The notes under the pieces were generated by a model. That model saw only the letters and a list, made by a program, of their open reading frames with translations, was not told the origin of the DNA and did not search any database. DNA of 64,000 nucleotides from Tubiluchus corallicola (Eukaryota; Priapulida; Priapulimorpha; Priapulimorphida; Tubiluchidae): positions 1-64,000 of the forward strand of contig JAQGDQ010000042.1 in the NCBI GenBank assembly GCA_030141605.1, given 5' to 3'. Shown in pieces: positions 60,188-64,000 of the stretch (positions are counted from its first letter, which is position 1; every line of letters starts with the position of its first letter). Position numbers and translations under genes: made by a program.

Positions 60188-63100
60188 CTACAAAGACAAA
60201 AACTGAACCTAACAATATATGCTGAAGTCCTTAACATTTACAGAATTCCAGCACACACGATGCTTTATACTTGTGATAATTGTAAAAAGTTTTCAGTTAA
60301 TAACATAATTGTTTTACCATTTAGTTTGAAAAATTTTGTGCAAAAAGATAACTGAATAATGCAACCTTTTAATTTCAAACATCTTATATTCTTAGTTGTG
60401 GAAACCGAATGTTCAAATGCTGGCATTTGAATTTTTCTGCATTCAATTCAAACATGACTTTCATTCATTTGAATTAGCTCGTTGAACATTTATCTTGATA
60501 AAAAAACAATACTAACAAGAAGATAATTATTTTATGTTCGATTACGTCTAAATTAGAAAAACACAAACTGAGATAATAATTATTCTACGTGCATTTATCT
60601 TTAAATTAGAAAATTTGATTCTATCGCCTCCATCAATGCAGTGCGGCATAAATACATGTTCAGAACAATATTACACAATTTTCAGAAAAATTTCACCTGC
60701 ACAATCTTGTCAACATCTGTTACACTATCATGCATGTTTTGCAGATATTCATATATCTTCATTTGATTGTTCAGTTTTAAGATTGTTGCCTCGTTACATT
60801 TTAACAATGCCAGTGCAAACCGAAACAAAACCTAGAACACAGGAAATTATGTACATGTCTAAAATTAAAAAAAAGATAAATACGAATATGCACCACTATT
60901 GATACCACAAAGTTAAATGGCTAATACTGCACTCTTCCATAGTAAAAGCACCAGGGATGTTGCCAAAACGTTTTGGTTACCCAATAATTGCACTTTCATT
61001 CCATTTGGTCAAAAATTGTTAAGTTTCGTAGCAGAAATTCCAGGTAGCATTTTTGAGGTTTTAGTAGTATTTATTCAGCTTATTCTTTCTTTTCTCTTAG
61101 ATGTTAAAAACCACTGAAAAATCTTGGCCAAAAGTTCAAATAAAGCAAAAATAAAGGTTATCTAACTTTTTGTACCAAATGTAGCGTTGCTTTTTATGGC
61201 AATGCAGCATATCTGCAGTGCTGACGACTGTGAAACTTTAAGGACGCCTGGCATAATCAATCGTAATATCAAAGCATAATTGAATAAAAATAAGTTTAAT
61301 TTTATATTTTTTGAAATACAGGCAAGAAAATATTTTTAAATAAATAATAAAATTTTTTAATAAAATTTGTTAATCTTTTTGAATATTATGATCTTTAAAA
61401 ATAAATACTGTTCTACTATTTTGGTTAATATTTTTACCTAGCTACTTCATCAAGTTTGTGTAAGAGAGAAAATAAAAGCAAACAAGCACATAAACAAATG
61501 CAAAGTATTTTACTTATTTCAGAATTTCGTTGTTTTCAATTTCAATAGCACATGTTGTTGGTTTTACAAAAAGGATTTCGGTTCGGTTTCATTTAGGTAT
61601 CGGTTTTTCATGTTTCATAAATTTCGGTTTCGGGTTTGGCTTGTAATTTCAGTTTCGGTAATATCCCTGAAAAACACTAAAGATTTTAATAAAAAGAATC
61701 ACTTTGATGAACATTTTTTTAATTTGCTGTTCACCACTTATTCAGGTCAATCCATTACACATCAGCATTTGCACAACGCATATTGCTCACCTTGCTACCT
61801 TCGTATAGGAATGTATCCCATATTCGTAAATACAACTCAACAGGTACAGTATCATCCACAAAAATGCACAAGAACCAGCTAAACGTAAACAACGAAAGAT
61901 CCAGTTCCTCGTAGCAGCTGAGATGTTGATGCAACCGTGGTAACTTTTCAGCAATTAGTTCCTTTAAAACCCTCTGAAAATGATCATTTTCTATAAATTT
62001 AAATTACGTACAATTTGTCAATGTTAACAGTACACGTGAACACTAGTAAAACAGCCTGGTATAATAACACAAAGGTCATAAAGCTGTTTGAAAGGCTGAA
62101 TGAGTAAAGCAATACACTGGAACTACTACATAACCCACTCACAAGAATGTCTTCACAAACATCAATATTTAAACATAACAAAATATCACCAGAGCCAGAT
62201 TACGACCTTTTGTTGCCCTAGGCTAATGAAATTATTAGGCCCTTCTCAGACAGAGTCACGCCCGAACTCGTTCGCACCCATCTTGCATATTTTTTGCTAT
62301 ATTTTATAGCGATTTGATATTCTTTAGTGACATATACATAAGTTGAAGTGAACTTATTGCAAATTCTTTAAATAAACTAGAATAGCTCTCTTCTGTTTGT
62401 CAATAAAAATATTCTTAAGAAATACCAGTAATTTACTATTCATTGCAAACCAAATTAGCACATGCTGCAACACAACCACTGTGAAAAAACAGATTTTTTA
62501 ACCAAATGTATATTTTTTAACCAGCCTATACTAGCCTGTAGGATAATCTAGCCCTGCATGTCATTAAGCTAGAACTAATCAACACAACAACATTCTTTTA
62601 AAATGATAAACATGAACATTTCAAGATACAGATGACAATTAATTAGTCTAGGCATGTCCTTAGAATTGTGAGACCCTAGACAACTGCCCAGTTTGTCCAT
62701 GCCTCAAGACAATGTTGACTCTGACTTTATCTGATCTTCTTCTTCTATTGATGGTGACAAGTTAATTTATTTTAAAACATTTCGCTGCAAAATAGTTGGA
62801 TTTGTTTTGATTTTAAGTCACTGATGACACTAATCAGAACTAATTTTCCTGCAATTAAAAATGAATGTTGCTGCAGCAATTAACTCTTTTGCTTTCTATT
62901 TCAATGACAGATTTGTTTTCCTGAATTCTCCAAGATACAGACTATGATGCCACCTTCAAAATTATGTTTCATAATTTGAAGAAGAAATGCTAAAGATGTT
63001 GATAATAGCCCCCTTGCAACCTCTTTGATAAACTATTTTCTCTTGCACAAGAAACGAAAAATTTTTTTTAATGACAGTTCACAATGAATTTGTATTTGTA

Positions 63101-63275
63101 AAATTGTTCCTCAGTTTCAAACTAGTTCCTCAATTACCTGATCCACTTGAGCTGCAATGAGAGCTGAGCTATAGTACATTGAAGGCATAATGTGCTCTAC
63201 AATTGCTACTAAACACCAGAATGATTCCTCTTCATTGAGAAACAGCAATGCAATAGCAGCTAGTCGATTCAAACC
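60092..63275 (-). CDS. TBC-domain Rab GTPase-activating protein, TBC1D2/TBC1D2B-like; 3' part only
   Basis: Four minus-strand exons, in order 63275-63138, 61973-61791, 60831-60697 and 60187-60110 (or to a stop at 60092), join in phase 0 with GT-AG introns. Their translation follows the second half of a TBC domain and its C-terminal extension: GLNRLAAIALLFLNEEESFW, CLVAIVEHIMPSMYYSS, LIAEKLPRLHQHL, FTFSWFLCIFVDD, ELYLRIWDTFLYEGSK, VLFRFALALLKCNEATIL, MAFNDFNPFSRKY. TBC proteins of this family accelerate GTP hydrolysis by Rab GTPases on endosomal membranes. The exons with the arginine and glutamine fingers, and the N-terminal PH and coiled-coil regions typical of the family, should lie beyond 64000. 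No intact start is in the window. Confidence 0.85.
60697..60831 (-). CDS. TBC gene exon c (45 codons)
   Basis: The acceptor is TGTTCTAG and the donor CAG|GTGAAA. It encodes VLFRFALALLKCNEATILKL through HDSVTDVDKIVQ, the last helices of the TBC domain. Confidence 0.9.
61791..61973 (-). CDS. TBC gene exon b (61 codons)
   Basis: The acceptor is ATTTTCAG and the donor AAG|GTGAGC. It encodes RVLKELIAEKLPRLHQHLSC, then EELDLSLFTFSWFLCIFVDD and ELYLRIWDTFLYEGSK. The SLFTF-WFL-IF and R-WD-FL-EGSK motifs are core TBC-domain sequence. Confidence 0.92.
63138..63275 (-). CDS. TBC gene exon a (46 codons)
   Basis: The acceptor ACTTTACAG precedes GGT TTG AAT. The donor is CAG|GTAATT. It encodes GLNRLAAIALLFLNEEESFW through SSALIAAQVDQ. 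In this family GLN directly follows the catalytic glutamine of Y-x-Q, so the Q-finger codon should end the preceding exon, which is outside the window. Confidence 0.9.
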
Positions 63276-64000
63276 CTGTAAAGTAATGGACAATAAAAAA
63301 CAAGACAATAAGGAGATGAAATTAACTGTTTAAAAAATGGAGTTTTGATGACCTACTGGTCGCGTTGCATAAAAACATAGTCGTAGTTCTTGGTGCACAC
63401 AGTTGGAAAATTTCTTGCCCACTCTTAAACAAAGTAATGCAAATAATACAAATTTTTGCCTATTATGGCTAGCTATATATCTTAACGCACCAAAAGACCT
63501 TCGAAGAAAAGAGAAGGCAGGGACGACGTCAATTCAGATCCTAAAAGATTGCAATAAGCTTAGCAACAGGCTGAAGCACCAGATCGGATGGCTGCCATAT
63601 GTGGTTCAAAAATTGGACAATTAATTTGTAAAGACACTACAGTATAAGGACCACAGATGTAAGTGTCTGAGAAAAATTGCTAGATTCAGTCAAGTGACGC
63701 AAATGATGTGCGCCTGTTGAAATGCAAATTCTGTAGATTGCTGTATGGTAAACAATGGATGCCCTATGGTACAGTACAAAAACCGTATAGTTAAACAGCC
63801 CTTGAGCAACAAATATTTGAAGCATTGTTCGATATGTAGGCCAGCAATCTCTCTATACATGTGTGGCATTTAACTCTACTCTGAGGATTTATATGTATTA
63901 TATATTTTGGAAAAAGACACAGGCATCCCACTTTTTGACATGTTCCTAGCTACTACTTCCTAAGATCAGAATACAAGTAATGACCAAGACATCGTCTCAA
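63276..64000 (-). other. TBC gene intron; no further exon recognised
   Basis: Upstream TBC exons (arginine-finger and Y-x-Q region) were looked for and not seen, so they should lie further right. A 73-codon plus-strand frame at 63403-63624 is unassigned and has no family resemblance. Confidence 0.4.

Noticed and set aside
63403-63624. 73-codon plus-strand frame inside the presumed TBC intron
   Set aside because: No recognisable domain and on the strand opposite the TBC gene. Not enough evidence to call a gene.

Overview
This is nuclear DNA of an animal, most likely a marine or other invertebrate. It has spliced protein genes with GT-AG introns of roughly 0.4-2 kb, AT-rich intergenic DNA, very many microsatellites, several kinds of non-LTR retrotransposon and at least four families of short non-autonomous DNA transposon. 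Nothing fixes the species and I do not name one. Most long open frames here are shadows of simple repeats (poly-Leu, poly-Asn, poly-Val and so on) or of transposons.

Three protein genes can be supported. (1) On the minus strand at 29719-33536 lies the first coding exon of a secreted protein with six EGF-like domains. It is split by a 3.04 kb, 5'-truncated, APE-type non-LTR retrotransposon at 30400-33435, flanked by a 7-bp target-site duplication (CACGGAT). The start codon and candidate signal peptide lie on one side of the insertion and the EGF repeats on the other. (2) On the plus strand at 37778-46386 is a complete six-exon class A GPCR (522 aa), peptide-receptor-like, with all seven membrane segments. 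(3) On the minus strand at about 60092-63275 are four exons of a Rab-GAP TBC domain most like the TBC1D2/TBC1D2B family. The 5' part of that gene lies beyond the right edge.

Layout: 1-29 kb is a gene desert with LINE fragments, TTAA-bounded elements, one degenerate tandem-repeat block and a 5S-rRNA-like element at its right end. 29.7-33.5 kb is the broken EGF gene. 34-37.7 kb holds a third copy of a TTAA-bounded element and a recent 78-bp duplication. 37.8-46.7 kb is the GPCR, and four of its five introns carry transposon or microsatellite insertions. 46.7-57 kb is another desert with a run of five long microsatellites and a decayed reverse transcriptase. 57-60 kb has a large inverted repeat and a 32-bp minisatellite. 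60-64 kb is the TBC gene.

The three genes show no functional link. The main theme is transposition: TTAA-targeting (piggyBac-type) elements of three different families, a TA-flanked mariner/Tigger-like element, SINE-like elements with 5S and tRNA features, and several LINE lineages, one of which has broken a gene. No CRISPR, operon or prokaryotic feature is present.
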